Shown here piece by piece: positions 11,247 through 23,897 of a stretch of DNA of 64,000 bases (the first letter of the stretch is position 1; every line of letters begins with the position of its first letter). Position numbers and translations under genes: made by a program. The notes beneath the pieces were generated by a model. It was not told the origin of the DNA. It ran no database searches and saw nothing but the letters and a program-made list of their open reading frames with translations. Where the stretch lies: NCBI GenBank assembly GCA_918026815.1, contig CAKJVC010000008.1:588501-652500 (forward strand), in the 5' to 3' direction. This stretch comes from Chalara sp. BL73. Its lineage: Eukaryota > Ascomycota > Leotiomycetes > Helotiales.

Positions 11247-14200
11247 ATGGCACCCAAATCGACAAAGGGGACCACTGGTCCAAGAACCGATCGGCATCCC
11301 TTTCTGATGACATTCGAAGATGTAGTCAAGCAGATGAAAACAAATGTCGATAGTGGGTTGAGTGATACTCAAGTCAAGGAGATTCAAAAAGACCACCCAC
11401 CAAATGAGCTGGAAGGCGGGGGCGGAGTTTCCTGGTACAGAATTCTAGGTAAACAGGTTGCAAATGCAATGATCTTGGTAAGCCTTTCTGGATATGGGTT
11501 GTTGCAATAATATCTAAAGTTCACAGGTTCTTATATTTGCCATGGCTTTAAGTTTTGGGGTATCAGATTACGTCGAAGGCGGAGTTCTTGTTGCGGTAAT
11601 CGTACTCAATGTTAGCATTGGGTTCTATCAGGAACTCAAAGCAGAGAAGAAGATGGACTCTCTGCGAAATTTATCCTCTCCTAGCGCACGTGTACTCCGT
11701 AACGGCAAAGAAGACGTCATTCCTAGGTATGTAATTGATTGCAATTTTTTGCAGTTCAGTGTTTGCTAATATCCATTAGTGCTGAAGTCGTTCCTGGTGA
11801 TATTTGTATCTTGAAAACAGGTGATACTGTACCTGCAGATATGCGCTTGTTTGAGACAATGAATCTCAACTGCGACGAGAAATCATTGACAGGCGAAGCA
11901 GAACCCGTTGAGAAGGTCATCGAGAACAATATTGAGATTCCCGATCAGGAAGGCAAACTTGCCGAGTCAGAAGACCAGGTTATGCCTGCCGACAGAATTA
12001 ATCTCGCATATGCTACAACAACAGTCACAAAAGGGCGCGGGAAAGGAATAGTGATCTTCACAGGCATGGAAACGGAAGTCGGGAAGATTGCTGCAGCGTC
12101 TGCCGGCAAGAAGAGAAAGCCCGGTCGATCGATGAGCCTCAAGTACGGAAAGTTACAGCCAGTCAAAGGTGCCTACAAACGAACATGGGATGGAGTTGGA
12201 AAGTTCTTAGGTCTCACCGAGGGTACCCCGCTTCAGCGTAAGCTTTCGAAGCTTGCATATGTCCTGTTCGGCTGTGCAATACTATTGGCAATCATTGTAT
12301 TTTCAGTAAACAAGTTCAATGTCACTGGCGAGGTTGCTGTCTATGCCATATCTACTGGGATCGCGATTATCCCAGAATCGCTTATTGCGTAGGTTTCCAA
12401 ATGCCAAGTTTTGAACATCTACTAAATTGCTTAGTGTACTTACCATCACAATGGTCGTTGGTATGACAGTCATGAGAAAGGCCAATGTCGTCATTCGAGA
12501 TCTTTCGGCATTGGAAGCGCTCGGAGGTGTCACCAATATTTGCTCTGACAAGACTGGCACACTCACCCAGGGTGCCATGATCGTCAAGAAGGCCTGGATC
12601 CATGGTGTTGGTGTTTTGACAGTTCTCCACACACAAGACCCCAATGATCCTACTCAAGGAGCCGTCACGCAAGGCCCAGAATCTCAACATATCCCTGCTT
12701 CTGATAACGAGGAGTCTACGCCTGACTATGACGCACAACGAAGCACAGCAGCCCTGAAATTTGATGTCCCAGCAGAGAAGATTGCCAAGGATCAAAACAA
12801 ACACAACACGGAAGAGAAAGAAGAAGATGTGGTGATGACACCTGATCTAGAAGCGCTGCTTCAATCAACTGCTTTATGCAACTTGGCTTCCGTCAGGAAA
12901 GAGACGGAAGGAGAAGATGCCGGGAAGTGGAAAACTACCGGAGAGCCCACAGAAATCGCCCTTCAAGTATTCGCCCATCGCTTTGACTTTGGCAAGCGGA
13001 CCCTGGAATCAGCAGGCTGGAAGCAACTTGCTGAATTTCCTTTTGATAGCACAATCAAGCGTATGTCTGTCGTCTATAGCTCCCCAGGGAGTGAGAATCA
13101 CCAAGTCTTCACCAAGGGAGCTGTTGAACGCATTATAGACCTCTGTAGCTCCATAGGGACGGGTTCCAACAACGAGCCTCTCAATGATGAAGTACGGGAG
13201 AAGGTCCTCACCCAAATGGATGCGCTCGCCAGCCAAGGACAACGAGTCCTCGCCATCGCTGGGAAACCATGGCAAGGACAATTTACTCAGGATAAGACGG
13301 CTGGCAATGACGAGCGCCTTCGAAGTGAGGTTGAAAAAGATCTTACCCTCATTGGTCTTGTGGGCATATACGATCCTCCTCGTGATGAAACCAAGGATGC
13401 TGTCAGAGAATGCTCGGAAGCTGGGATTAAGGTCCACATGTTAACCGGAGATCACCCCGCCACCGCCACGGCTATTGCGAAAGAAATCGGGATCATTCCT
13501 AAGAATCTCAGTATTCTTGCTCCGGATGTCGCTCAAGCCATCGTCAAGAAGGCAACCGACTTTGATAGCATGGATGACGCAGAGATCGATAAAATGCCTG
13601 AGCTACCCCTAGTCATCGCTCGTTGTGCTCCACATACGAAGACGAGGATGATTGAAGCACTCCGGCGTCGCGGTCTTTACATGGCAATGACTGGAGATGG
13701 AGTTAATGATGCACCCTCTCTTGCATCAGCTGATGTTGGCATTGCTATGGGTATGGCTGGTTCGGACGTAGCCAAGAGTGCGGCTAAGATCGTCCTGACT
13801 GATGACAAGTTCAATTCTATTGTCTCCGCCATCCGTGAGGGCAGGCGTATGTTTGATAACATTCAAAAGTTCGTTCTCCATCTCTTGACTTCTAACGTCG
13901 GAGAAGTTATCCTCCTCATTGCTGGGCTTGGCTTCCAAGACGTGGCTGGCTTCTCCGTGTTTCCTCTCAGCCCTCTGCAGATCTTGTGGATCAACATGAT
14001 CACCTCCTCTTTCCCAGCTTTCGGTCTTGGAAAGGAAAAGGCGGCTTCCGATGTTATGCGTCGCCCACCTCATGACAACAAACGTGGCGTTTTCACCGTA
14101 CAAATCCTCGTTGATATGATGGTATATGGATTTCTGATGGGCACTTGTACCCTCCTCACATTTGTTATCGTCATTTACGGCGCAAACAGTGGCGAGCTTG

Positions 14201-14826
14201 GCCATGACTGCAACAAGACGTTTAGTGAATCTTGTCGCCCAGTCTTCCGTGCTCGTGCCGCAGTATTCGCAGAGCTGACCTGGCTGATTCTCATTTCAGC
14301 GTGGGAGTTCAAATCTATTCGCCGGAGCATGTTCCGTTTAGATCCCTATTCTGTGTCACGCTTCCCCTTCTTTAAGGATGTCTATGAGAACAGATTCCTG
14401 TTCTGGGCAGTTATCATTGGCGCACTGTCTGTGTTCCCTGCCGTGTACATCCCAGGTCTGAACACCAAGGTATTCAAGCACATCGATATTACCTGGGAAT
14501 GGGCGCTGTCATTCGGGGCGATTTTTATATTTGTGATTGGTATTGAGGGGTGGAAAGCGCTGAAGAGGGCATACCATTTGTTTGAGCAGGGTGATGAGGA
14601 CAGAGATGAAGAAGAGCAGAAGGCAAGAAGAAAGAAGTTGAGTTTGAGACAGGGGTTCTTCACGACGGCAAGGAGCAGGGACAAGAGCTTTGGGCTTTCA
14701 AGCAGGAGGGGAACTGGCGTGAGCGACGGAGGAGAGAGTGGTGTAAGTGTTAAGGACAAGCTTAGCGAGAAGCTGAGCATAAGAAGTTCTGCGCCCGTGC
14801 AACAGCATCAGCGGGAGGAGGTATAA
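11247..14826 (+). CDS. ENA1: ENA-type Na+/K+ efflux P-type ATPase (type IID)
   Basis: Four exons (11247-11477, 11527-11726, 11780-12388, 12435-14826) give 1143 residues. ENA pumps expel Na+ or K+ across the plasma membrane and support salt and alkaline-pH tolerance. Visible signatures are the actuator loop KSLTGEAEPV, the M4 motif IPESLIAVLTITMVVGM, the phosphorylation site CSDKTGTLTQ (Asp about 385), nucleotide-domain FTKGAVERI, hinge MTGDGVNDAPSL, and about ten membrane segments. The loop around KYGKLQPVKGAYKRTWDGVG after the actuator domain separates ENA from SERCA pumps. The cytosolic tail is basic and Ser-rich. All introns are 46-53 bp. The specific cation is not predictable here. Confidence 0.94.
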
Positions 14827-16237
14827 TATTTGGACGCACTATGTCCTACAAGATTCGCTACATTGTTATAATACCATTGGAGTTTACGAGGATATCTGGC
14901 AATCATGGGTGTAGCATAGACTTAGGATAATAAAAAGGGGTTGAGATTCTGGCTCTGTATTCTTGTATTTGGAAGAAGATGAAATGTATTGCTCCTAGAA
15001 CAGAGCAAACGCGCAATCCAATTTATCGTGGTAGGGTTCTTGATTGCATTTGTGGTGGTTTTGGCATCGGAGCTACTATTATATCTTACTAGGATGACCA
15101 CAAGTCCCCGTCTAACTCCCTCCAGGCGCCTCACTGAACCCATTTCGATTCTCTATAGGGTGGGACTCTCCGTTTAACGCCCGACATCTTATAAGGCTAC
15201 CATAGCGACCCTGGATCGACCAAGTGGTTGGGCTGTCCAAGCCGGCCCCCAGATTACGACTACCTTTGCAAGCTATTAGCTCGAACAGGCTTTTGTTAGG
15301 CGCAGGAAAGGAGCGAGGGAACCACCAGGGTTACACTTAATAACAGTTAAAGCTAAACGAGCAACGCTTGTTAACATATTGAAAAAAGAACGATGGCTTT
15401 AAGCGTAAGTCTCCAAAAAAAAAAAAAAAAAAACTCTACAAGAAGTTTCCTGCAATTCGTACACAATGGAAGCAAATTTCTGTACAAAAGCGGAAAGGGC
15501 GTTTCTCAGTAAGTGGGAAAGCAGCAGCTCGTGCCTTGCCCGTCAATTCCATTTGTGTGAAGTGCAATGTATGTCCCCGTGGTCACGTCACTGTTCTCGC
15601 AATTGCGTACGACTTCAACGCCGTCGGGGGATGCTTTCAGAGCTGCAGGGAGAGTGGCCAGAGTGGCTACAGTAGGCTTTGAGCGATCAAGTACTGGTCA
15701 CTTACAGCCCTCAAAGCGTATATTATTCGTTGAGGAGAACATGTGCATGTGAAAGAAAGATTGTGATGCTGAACCATGATCTCGCAGATATGAATGATGC
15801 GAAGTGAGAGTTTATATACCTCTTTAACATTTCATTCATATCATAGCTACTGCTTCGGCCAGCGCCGCTGATACTATCTTGTCCTTGAGGATGCAGCCTT
15901 GAAAATGCCATTAAGTTAAACCCCTTCTGGGAAGAATCTAGCGATAAGGTGTCCACTACCGCCTTTCTAAAATCAGTCATCCGCTCGCCTAAGAATCTGT
16001 GTTGAGCCTGTTTACCTAAGATGTAGCCTAATATAGCCTTTGCAGGCCGTACTAAATGTACGGCGTGCAACTGAGGGGATGCTCAAGAGGCGGAAAACAA
16101 TTGACGAATCGAGCAAAAGCTCGAGCACAAATATCGCAGGTAATGAAGTCTTTTGTAAGTCATTAGACGGTACTAAACTAGGGTTGTCTAGTACATTCGG
16201 TAAGCATGTTTTGTGGACGACATGTAAAAGCTCGGTT
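14827..16237. other. Intergenic with a 19-A tract
   Basis: About 1.4 kb without a recognised gene. A pure A run occupies about 15415-15433. Minus-strand frames at 15723-16070 match nothing I know. The left end is the ATPase 3' flank and the right end is the methyltransferase 3' flank. Confidence 0.35.
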
Positions 16238-17835
16238 TCAATCATCAGCCGTATCTGAAGGTCCTCCTGGTTTCCGGCCATAGACAACATTGCTACTCCG
16301 CGTTAGTAAGTCTGCAACATGGAGAACAAGCAACAAGGACAGCACGTGCATATCATAATAAGCGTGATTCTTCCGGTTCAAAAGATGGTTGCGCATCGTC
16401 ATAATATGCGTCTGGATTTCCTCGTACGACCACTGCCTCTCGTCAGTCCATCGTTCCATCATAACATCTTCCCTCAGAACTTCGGACGCATACCTTCAAA
16501 ACCGTGCTTAGCAAATACAAACTCCAGCTCTCCAACCCTTCAAGACAAAACAGCAGATTCCACTGTCCCAACTCCTTCAACTTCGGATCTCTCGGCCATG
16601 TGCCAACAGGAACCTTGAACTTCTTCTCTATGACATCAACAAAGCCTGCATCGGTAATCATCTCGCGATTGAAGTCGTAGATGGCGAATGTTTTACCGAG
16701 CTGCTCCGCAGCATAAAGGAGTGTCTTGGACCATTGCGCCATAAAATGGTCCTCTGTCACAGACCCGTCTTCGGATTTGAACATGATTGAAATTTCGAGA
16801 TGCTCAATGTACCCCCCAGGCTTGGTGCATCTTGATACTCTCCCTCAGCATACGCGTATTTGAGTCTTATAGGCAACTTACTTGTAGATCTCACCGAAGA
16901 GGCGTGGCCAGTCTTGAATCGCCCCAAGTAGGCAGCGCATGTGGATATAGTCAAAGCTGTCTGGTTGGTAAGTCCACTCAAGCTGAGCATCGTCGAGCTC
17001 GAACTTGAGATTTGGAGGGACGAAACTGGGCTGGGTAGGAGAGATGTCAGTGCCGATCACCTCTGCTGATGGAAATTCGTCTGCAAAGTCACTGTTTTCT
17101 ATCAGTAGATGTTTGATGGGTCAGGAGAGCGAGCTAGGCACATAGCCCATATTCCGGTTCCAGTTCCAACATCTAATACTTTCTGAGGGCTTCATTAGCT
17201 TCATATCTCTACTATGAGACGTAAAGTTACCTGTGGATTTGAGCCAATTGGTGCAAGGAAGAGCTTTCCATCTTGCATGAGCGTTAACATGTGATGGCTA
17301 CGAGCTTGTTAGCTAGTTTCGATCCGGGATTGTAAGGTGCATGCCCGATATCCAATTGCTCATTCATCTTGTCGTCATTTGGCCCCCTGACAAATATCAG
17401 CCTCTGGCTTTCTTCACTGCAGACTTGACTCACCAGTACTCTAAAGCGGTATCTGAATTGAAGTTGTGATACGTCCGTCCATAGAACTCACGATACTTCT
17501 GGATACTACTCGTGATCGAGGCTGTAGAGCTTGCGCTGCAATCATCAACATCGTGTCCGTCTCATAATGGATGCGGCCTTACTCATCGCCTCCAAACGCA
17601 GAGTCTGTCTCAGCATCCTCATCCAATGGGTCCTTGATCCATGGTAAGCTTGATTGACTTCCGACAAATGAATACCCACGACAGAGATGGTTTCTCCTGC
17701 TGGGCTTGTCGCAGCAGGTTCGTCCCCTGGGGCAGTTATGTCCTCCCCGCCGGTTAACGGGATAAGTGGCGTTGCGGGCGACGCAATGGGACTCTCCACA
17801 ACCGGAGTCGCACCCTCTTTGATTTCAGAGCTCAT
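16238..17835 (-). CDS. LaeA-like S-adenosylmethionine-dependent methyltransferase
   Basis: Minus-strand gene with nine or ten small exons. Introns I can place are 17633-17679, 17536-17582, 17387-17433, 17298-17344, 17183-17230, 17092-17141, 16831-16881 and 16439-16493. The product begins MSSEIKEGATPVVESP, then an acidic DPLDEDAETDSAFGGD region, SSIQKYREFYGRTYHNF, the SAM motif KVLDVGTGTGIWAID, VIGTDISPTQP, the LaeA-type MRCLLGAIQDWPRLFGEIY, and KPGGYIEHLEI. It ends YGRKPGGPSDTADD. LaeA-like enzymes often influence secondary metabolism and development, but the substrate of this paralogue is unknown. The 17298-17344 intron starts GC, not GT. The last ~60 codons may hide one more intron, so the C-terminus is provisional. 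Confidence 0.82.
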
Positions 17836-18188
17836 ATCTCAAGACTAGAAGGGGACGAAGCACGATAGGATATGGATCACAGCTGCAGCGACGGAGCAGC
17901 GCAGGAATTGATTGGTCCAAATGAAGCTTGTACAGACGGAGGTACCAGCACAGTATTGTGTTGTATTGTCAACCTCGTTCAATTCTGGGGTGTGTGGTAG
18001 TGTTCCCCCTCAAGTGTAGCGCAGCCATCAAACCAGCCAACAGAGAATAAATGTACCCACCACCCAAGACGCCTTATTTATTGCTGACCTAGCGCTCTGG
18101 ACTATCCCCCCCGCACTGTTGTTTGAAACCCTAGTACTGTCCGTGTCTCTCTGGTCACAAAAGAACCAAAATCAAAATATAAATATCG
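17836..18188. promoter_or_regulatory. Divergent spacer between methyltransferase and P450
   Basis: A 353 bp spacer separates the two divergent start codons, so it should carry both promoters. An AT-rich AAATATAAATATCG lies immediately upstream of the P450 start. Co-regulation of the pair is possible but is only an inference from orientation. Confidence 0.4.
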
Positions 18189-19888
18189 ATGATAATGATG
18201 TTGGGGTTGGGGCGGCTTGGACTTGACGGTTACCCTAGCAGCATCCCTATTAATAAGGCAGTGATCTACGCTGCGGTCCTCGTCCCCTCCTATGTTGCTT
18301 ACATAGTCATCTACCGACTCGTCTTCCACCGTCTCGCACACATCCCAGGCCCTAAGCTCGCAGCCCTCACCTTCCTCTACCAGACCTACTACAGCTTCAA
18401 AGATGGCAGTCGCTTTTACAAGCAAGTCGAACTTCTGCACAAGAAGTACGGCCCAATCGTGCGCATCACCCCCAACGAAGTCTCCTTGAGCAACCCCGAG
18501 AACTACGAGACAATCTACTATGTCGGGTCGAAGTACGCAAAGGACCCAAGATACTACGATGCCTTTGGCATGGAATATGCCTCCTTCACCTCCTGTCCCA
18601 ACGAGCTGCATCGTCTCCGTCGCGGGCCACTGAACAAGTTCTTCTCGCGGGCCATGGTACTGGAATTGCAAAGCATTGTGCGACAAAAGGCCGACAAGCT
18701 GTGTGCTTTGATCGCGAAGAATTCAAAGGCGGGAGAAATGCTGGATATCCATCATGGATGCCGTGCTGTATCAATTGATGTTATCACAGAATATATGTTC
18801 AACAAGTGCTATGATCTGCTTGATGCCCCCGATCTGGGCACCAATTTCTTCGAACTGGTCAGAGGCATTGGCCCTGCGCTATGGGTTTTCCAGCAATGGC
18901 CGGAGCTGAGCATCATGAACGGTCTTCCCCAATGGATGCTGAAAAAAATGAGTCCGCCTTTGGCGCAGATCTTGAACCTGCAAGAAGTATGTCTTTTCCA
19001 AACCACACTCCTCCCATATCTATCTTCTACGGTTTCATATGCTGACAAGAATTATAGCACGCCAAACAGCAAATCCTCCTCGTCAAAGCCGATCTCGACG
19101 CCGGCCGAGTCAACAAAACCGCCCGCATAACAATCTTCCATGAGCTGCTGACGCCAAATCCCGAAGAAGGCTGGATCCCCCCAACCCCAGATCAGATTAA
19201 ATACGAAGTCTACGGCATCTTGGCAGCAGCTGCTGATACAACGGGCAATGGTTTGACAACAGGAGTATACGAGGTGATCAAAAATCCCAAAATCTACGCA
19301 AAACTTACGGCAGAACTGAAAGCTGCGTTCCCGGACGTAAATGCCAAGATGGACCTCACTGTTTTGGAACGTCTTCCATATCTGACCGGCATCGTAAACG
19401 AATCCCTCCGCCTGTCCTTCGGCGTCATCTCCCGCCTCCCGCGCATAGTCCCGGAAGGCGGTGCCAAGTTCGAGGGTTATACCATCCCCGCCGGCTTTAC
19501 CGTATCTATGTCCTCCTGGGTCCTACATCAGAATGAAGACTACTTTCCTCATGCTCAGGAGTTCATTCCTGAACGATGGGCGCTGACCAGCGACAAGCAG
19601 AAGATGTGGAAGGCATTTGTGCCGTTTGGAAAAGGGAGCAGGATGTGCGTTGGAATGCCGTAAGTTCACTGTACTGATTCTTTCACGATGGTTTTGGAGT
19701 GAGGCTGACCATGAAGGCTTGCGTTTTGTGAGATGTACGTGACTCTAGGGTCGATCTTCCGAAGATTCGAGCACTTGAAAGGGAATGAACTCAGCGAATA
19801 TGACCTGTTATATGATGATTTCTTTGCTAGCCACCGGCCGATGGATGCTGTTAAGTTTCATGTTATCGAGCAAGGTTTGAAGGAATAA
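18189..19888 (+). CDS. Cytochrome P450 monooxygenase
   Basis: Three exons (18189-18986, 19058-19659, 19717-19888) give 523 residues. An N-terminal membrane anchor (about 22-44) is followed by HIPGPKLAAL, a Pro-rich hinge. The I-helix oxygen motif is GILAAAADTTGNG, the K-helix ExxR is NESLR, PERW is present, and the heme loop FVPFGKGSRMCVGMPLAF carries the Cys ligand and spans the second splice junction. All essential P450 residues are intact. The text around YKQVELLHKKYGPIVRI resembles trichodiene-oxygenase or benzoate-hydroxylase type fungal P450s, but the substrate cannot be named. It is divergent from the methyltransferase. Two nearby ATGs (18189, 18198) are alternatives. Confidence 0.92.
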
Positions 19889-21038
19889 GGACTTGGAAAC
19901 AAGAGGTCCGGGATGAATATGATATGATGCTTGGGAGTTAGGGTGTGAGCTTTGGAAGCGAGCAAAGCGTGGCGTTGTTGAGTGATATCTTTCTCTATGG
20001 GCGGGTTCTTCCACTAGGCAACCAATCTTTGTATCCATTTGCTTAGGAACAATTTATATATACCGACCGACAAGGCATGAAACGCCAGAAACCTTTTTAC
20101 AGATGTTACTCTTCACTACAACCATTCTCCTCTGCATGCTCAACCTCTAAACCTTCGCCCCTTCTTCCTAAACCACGTGACATGATATTGGTGTAATTAT
20201 ATATTATATCAGTCAGCTGTGAGTGGAGTTCGGCAAAAGTCACAATCTCCCAAATCAGCGGCCAGGATTCTCTATCTGACACCTGTAAGTATCGTCCATA
20301 TTTGTGTATAATGTTGATATCTAGAGCATCCAAGGAGAATGAACCACCGGGAAAAGCGTAAAAGAATAGAAGCCCCTGATTTGGCAGAAAGCTAGCTAGC
20401 TATCTCAATCAGGAAATAAATAGATGTAATATGAAAAGAAGCGTGCAGTAGCATTAAGTATGATATTCTCTCTAGTAGCTGGCTGATATCATACAACAAC
20501 AACAATACAACCATCGGCTCCATATTGGCCTATTGCAACGTGATATCAAACCTTGTTATTCTTAGAGCTGCGCTTTTCCGTATCTTCTGACTATACATTC
20601 TTGAAGGGAGAGTTGGCGGTTCACTCGAATGATATTCTGATATACCATACTTCTTACCGGGCTTTACAATAAATGATATGTGACACACCTACTTCTATTT
20701 TAAGTCTCCTATCAAAGATCGTGTTGACCATCACAATAGACGCTGAAACTTTTTGTTGGAAATATTTTTTCCCGACAAAGAGCTTACTTATTAATCGATC
20801 GTCTCTCTTCTCGGTGGGCATCTACAAGCACAATCCAATTTAACAATGATTGTAAAGAGTGGGAAAGACTGTGGATTCTGGTGCAAATGTGAAACTGGCT
20901 AGGTTCAAGTGTCCTCTTTTCCTCCAAACTCCAAACTCCAAACTCCAAGCTCCAAGCTCCAAAATGCAATATCTGCCGCTTCAAGCCTCCATCAAAAATG
21001 CCGATATGCGCCTAGCTCCACCATCCCAAATTGTACAC
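19889..21038. other. Intergenic, no gene seen
   Basis: About 1.15 kb, AT-rich, with no supported gene. It contains the P450 3' flank and, near the right end, a heptamer tandem repeat listed separately. Confidence 0.4.
20922..20963 (+). repeat. Heptamer tandem repeat (CTCCAAR)6
   Basis: Six perfect-phase copies of CTCCAAA or CTCCAAG. It lies just beyond the 3' end of the small secreted-protein gene on the other strand. Confidence 0.9.
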
Positions 21039-21344
21039 TTATCCCCCCAATGGCCTGCCCCTTGGCCCCCCGAAACCGCCGGCTGCGCCGCCAGCAACAA
21101 CGCCGCCAGCAGCAGCAGCCGCGCCAGCAGACGCATCTTCAGCGGCGCCATCCTCCTGGGGAGCCCTTCTCACGACCGGGCCGTGGACCAAAAAGAACTC
21201 CTCGGCGTGCGCGCCCTCGCAATTGCTCGGCGCAACGACGTTCTTGGATTTATCCACGCATTGCGCGGTTGCCTGGCATGTCGCGATGAAAAACGCCGCG
21301 GCGGCGAGCTGAAGAGTAGGGAGGGTGATGTGCTCGCGCTTCAT
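21039..21344 (-). CDS. Small secreted Gly/Ala-rich protein
   Basis: 101 residues from an ATG at 21344. The N-terminal ~27 residues (LQLAAAAFFIATCQATA core) form a signal peptide. The mature part starts QCVDKSKNVVAPSNCEG with two Cys, then EEFFLVHGPVVRR, then a low-complexity Ala/Gly tail ending GGPRGRPLGG. The CV-N-VV-C spacing followed by FF-V-G resembles a family of small secreted fungal proteins without known function that I have seen annotated only as hypothetical. The RR at residues about 63-64 could be a processing site (inference). GC-rich codon use contrasts with the AT-rich flanks. Confidence 0.6.
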   Translation of the reverse strand: MKREHITLPTLQLAAAAFFIATCQATAQCVDKSKNVVAPSNCEGAHAEEFFLVHGPVVRRAPQEDGAAEDASAGAAAAAGGVVAGGAAGGFGGPRGRPLGG

Positions 21345-22336
21345 GTTGAGGATGGGCGGTTGCCGGATTGGTAAATGCAAAAGACTTGCGAAAGATCTGA
21401 GTGTTCTGTTTAAGGGAGAAAGGGAATTGAACCGAGAACTGTTTGTTTTTGATGATAGTGAAGATGCTGGCTTGAATGGTAGATATCGGCTCGGTGAGCT
21501 GGTTCTTATATATCTTTTTCCGTACCCTTTCCAGTGAGTTAGCTGTCACACAAGAAAAGCATCTGTAAGATGTAGGGATTCGCAAAATACTACTTCTGGT
21601 AGTCTTGCCTCTTCCTTTTTTCATTTCCATTCCTCCTCGCTTCTCTGGCCGGTTTAGGTATGTCGCAGACTGTATAGTATAAGCCCTGTTCTGCCCCTTC
21701 AGCCACCTCCATATTGATGATGGTAGAAGCGAGGTTCTTGGCGGTGCTACTGTAACCTTATATTCCATCAACTTTAAGCTTAATCCAAGCAATTTCTCTA
21801 GGCTTTTGAATATACCTTTATAACACAATCTCTCCACCTCGGATTAGCATCTCACCTTAGGAAGACACGCACGAAAAATCACATAAATGGCGGCAGAATT
21901 TGATTTTACAGAGGCAGGAGGGTCATGTATAATGGAAGGTGGGGCGTCGCATATATCATTCTCATTCATAATTGGTGGCGTCATCAGGGTAGCATCCGTG
22001 TGAGGCTGATGCAAATCCTGACCTCAGATAAGCTTTTGGTTGCAATGGACTTATTTAGCAACGGCAACCTGTGTTTGTGCAAGCCTCTTAGTCCTTCCTT
22101 CATGTTGCCGTGCCTTTGAATCGCTGCCTCTGCCTCAATCCGCCATGTTCTCCCAGGTCACATTGAATAATGGCTATTTTAAGTCTGACCCATGATTCTG
22201 CAAAAGATAAATAAGCATGTCCTCTGCCTCTGGTATGTCATTCACTCGACAGTTACAGAGAGCGCAATATATTCCACAATACATACACACACACAAAAAC
22301 CTTTTTTAAGCATATCTTGGACACTAAACAGTAGAA
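21345..22336. other. Intergenic, no gene seen
   Basis: About 1 kb between divergent genes, serving as promoter DNA for both. The minus-strand frame continuing upstream of the secreted-protein ATG to 21837 does not look like protein. Confidence 0.35.
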
Positions 22337-23897
22337 ATGCGACGTGTTTCGGTTGAAAAGCGACCTAACGCAACCCGGCTTGTGCAGAGCCAAGGTCTGG
22401 TGTATACACAGAATCCTGCACTTGAAGATTCCTCCGAGCCCTACTGGCCTGATGACCGGTACTACTCCTTCAACAACGACGAGATCGAGCTGCTCCAAAC
22501 CGCCGGACAAGATGTCTTTGCCATGTGTTGTGAGGCCGCTGATTACCTGGTGGAACACCCCGAAGTAATCACTAGCAAAATGGCCATCCCAGCATTTGCT
22601 CTTCGGCAAATAAAGGAATCTTGGGATCGCGAGCCTTCTTGGGGAAGCATATATGGACGCTTCGACGTTTGCTTCGGAGGCCTTGACCATCCAGATCCGC
22701 GGCTTCGTGTACCAAAATTCTACGAGTTCAATGCAGATACGCCAACATCACTTGTGGAAGGGGCATCCATTCAATGGCTCTGGCTTGAGCAGACCGGGCA
22801 TGGGAATGATCAATTCAATTCCATCACTGAGAAACTCATCGCGGCCTGGAAAAGAAACTTGAAACTTATCGAGGAAAAATTGGGGCATCGTGTTACAGTA
22901 CACTTCGCAATTGGAGGCGGAGAGCCGTCAGGTTAGTGCTCAGATACCCAGAGTCATATATTTTGATTGCAGAATTATCTGCTCTCAAGACATGCTATGG
23001 GCGTATTAACATGCCTTTTGAGACACTACTTAACAAGGATACTGACTGAGTGTATTTATAGGCGAGGACGCTATGAACACCACACTTTTGATGGATACAT
23101 GCCAGCAGGCAGGATGGCGTACGAAAAGCTTGTTCATGGAACAAATCGCTTTATCCTCGCTAGACGGCCGCTTTTACGATCCGCAAGGCGAGCACATTGA
23201 TGTAATCTTCAAACTCTATCCTTGGGAGTTCCTTGTAGAAGAGCGCTTTGGAGAAGCGTGCTTCAAAGACATGGAGACTATTGGTCAACGTAACGACGCT
23301 GGAGAGTATATAGGTGGAACCGTTTGGATTGAGGCGCCATATAAAATGCTGTGGAGCAACAAGGCATTGTTTGCTATTTTATGGGACCTCTTCAAAGACG
23401 ATCCACGCTCTAGATGGCTTTTGCCCACCTACTTCGAGAATGAGGCCCCCAGCTCGCTTACCAGCTACGCTCGGAAGCCAATCTTTGCTCGGGAAGGCGC
23501 AGATGTTCTCTTGCAGGCTGAAGGCCGAGTAATCCAAGATGCCACCACCGGTGACTATGGCAAAGAAGGATATGTAGTGCAAGAACTTGCATTACTGCCA
23601 AATTTCCAGGATGAGCGAAACGTTTCACACTACGCCGTTTTAGGTCTTTGGTTTGTCGATGGTGAGGTTGCAGGGCTAGGCATTCGTGAGGATGAGACCC
23701 CTATCACTGCAAATGGGTCTAAATTCATTCCACATTCTATTATGGATGGGCCGGTGAACTACGAGAGGCAGCCAATCCCCGATCTTGACGAAATTGAGGC
23801 GTTACTGTCGATAGAGCAGTATGCCGATGCAGGAGATAAGTCTGGTGATTTGCTTGACTATATAGAGCGAGTTGTACAACAGGATATCGTGGTGTAA
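22337..23897 (+). CDS. Glutathionylspermidine synthase-like ATP-grasp ligase
   Basis: Two exons (22337-22931 and 23062-23897) with a 130 bp intron give 476 residues. The whole protein matches the C-terminal synthetase domain type of bacterial glutathionylspermidine synthase and the stand-alone YgiC/YjfC proteins: KFYEFNADTPTSLVEGA, WIEAPYKMLWSNKALFA, and a late KPIFAREGADVLLQ, with GYVVQELALLPNF. Such enzymes form an amide bond between a peptide carboxylate and an amine using ATP. No amidase domain is present. The family is common in bacteria and patchy in fungi, so ancient horizontal transfer is possible (inference). The intron and codon use look fully fungal. The true substrate is unknown. 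Confidence 0.88.

Noticed and set aside
15415..15433. 19-A run as a LINE tail
   Set aside because: No LINE 3' sequence precedes it on the plus strand and no target duplication is evident.
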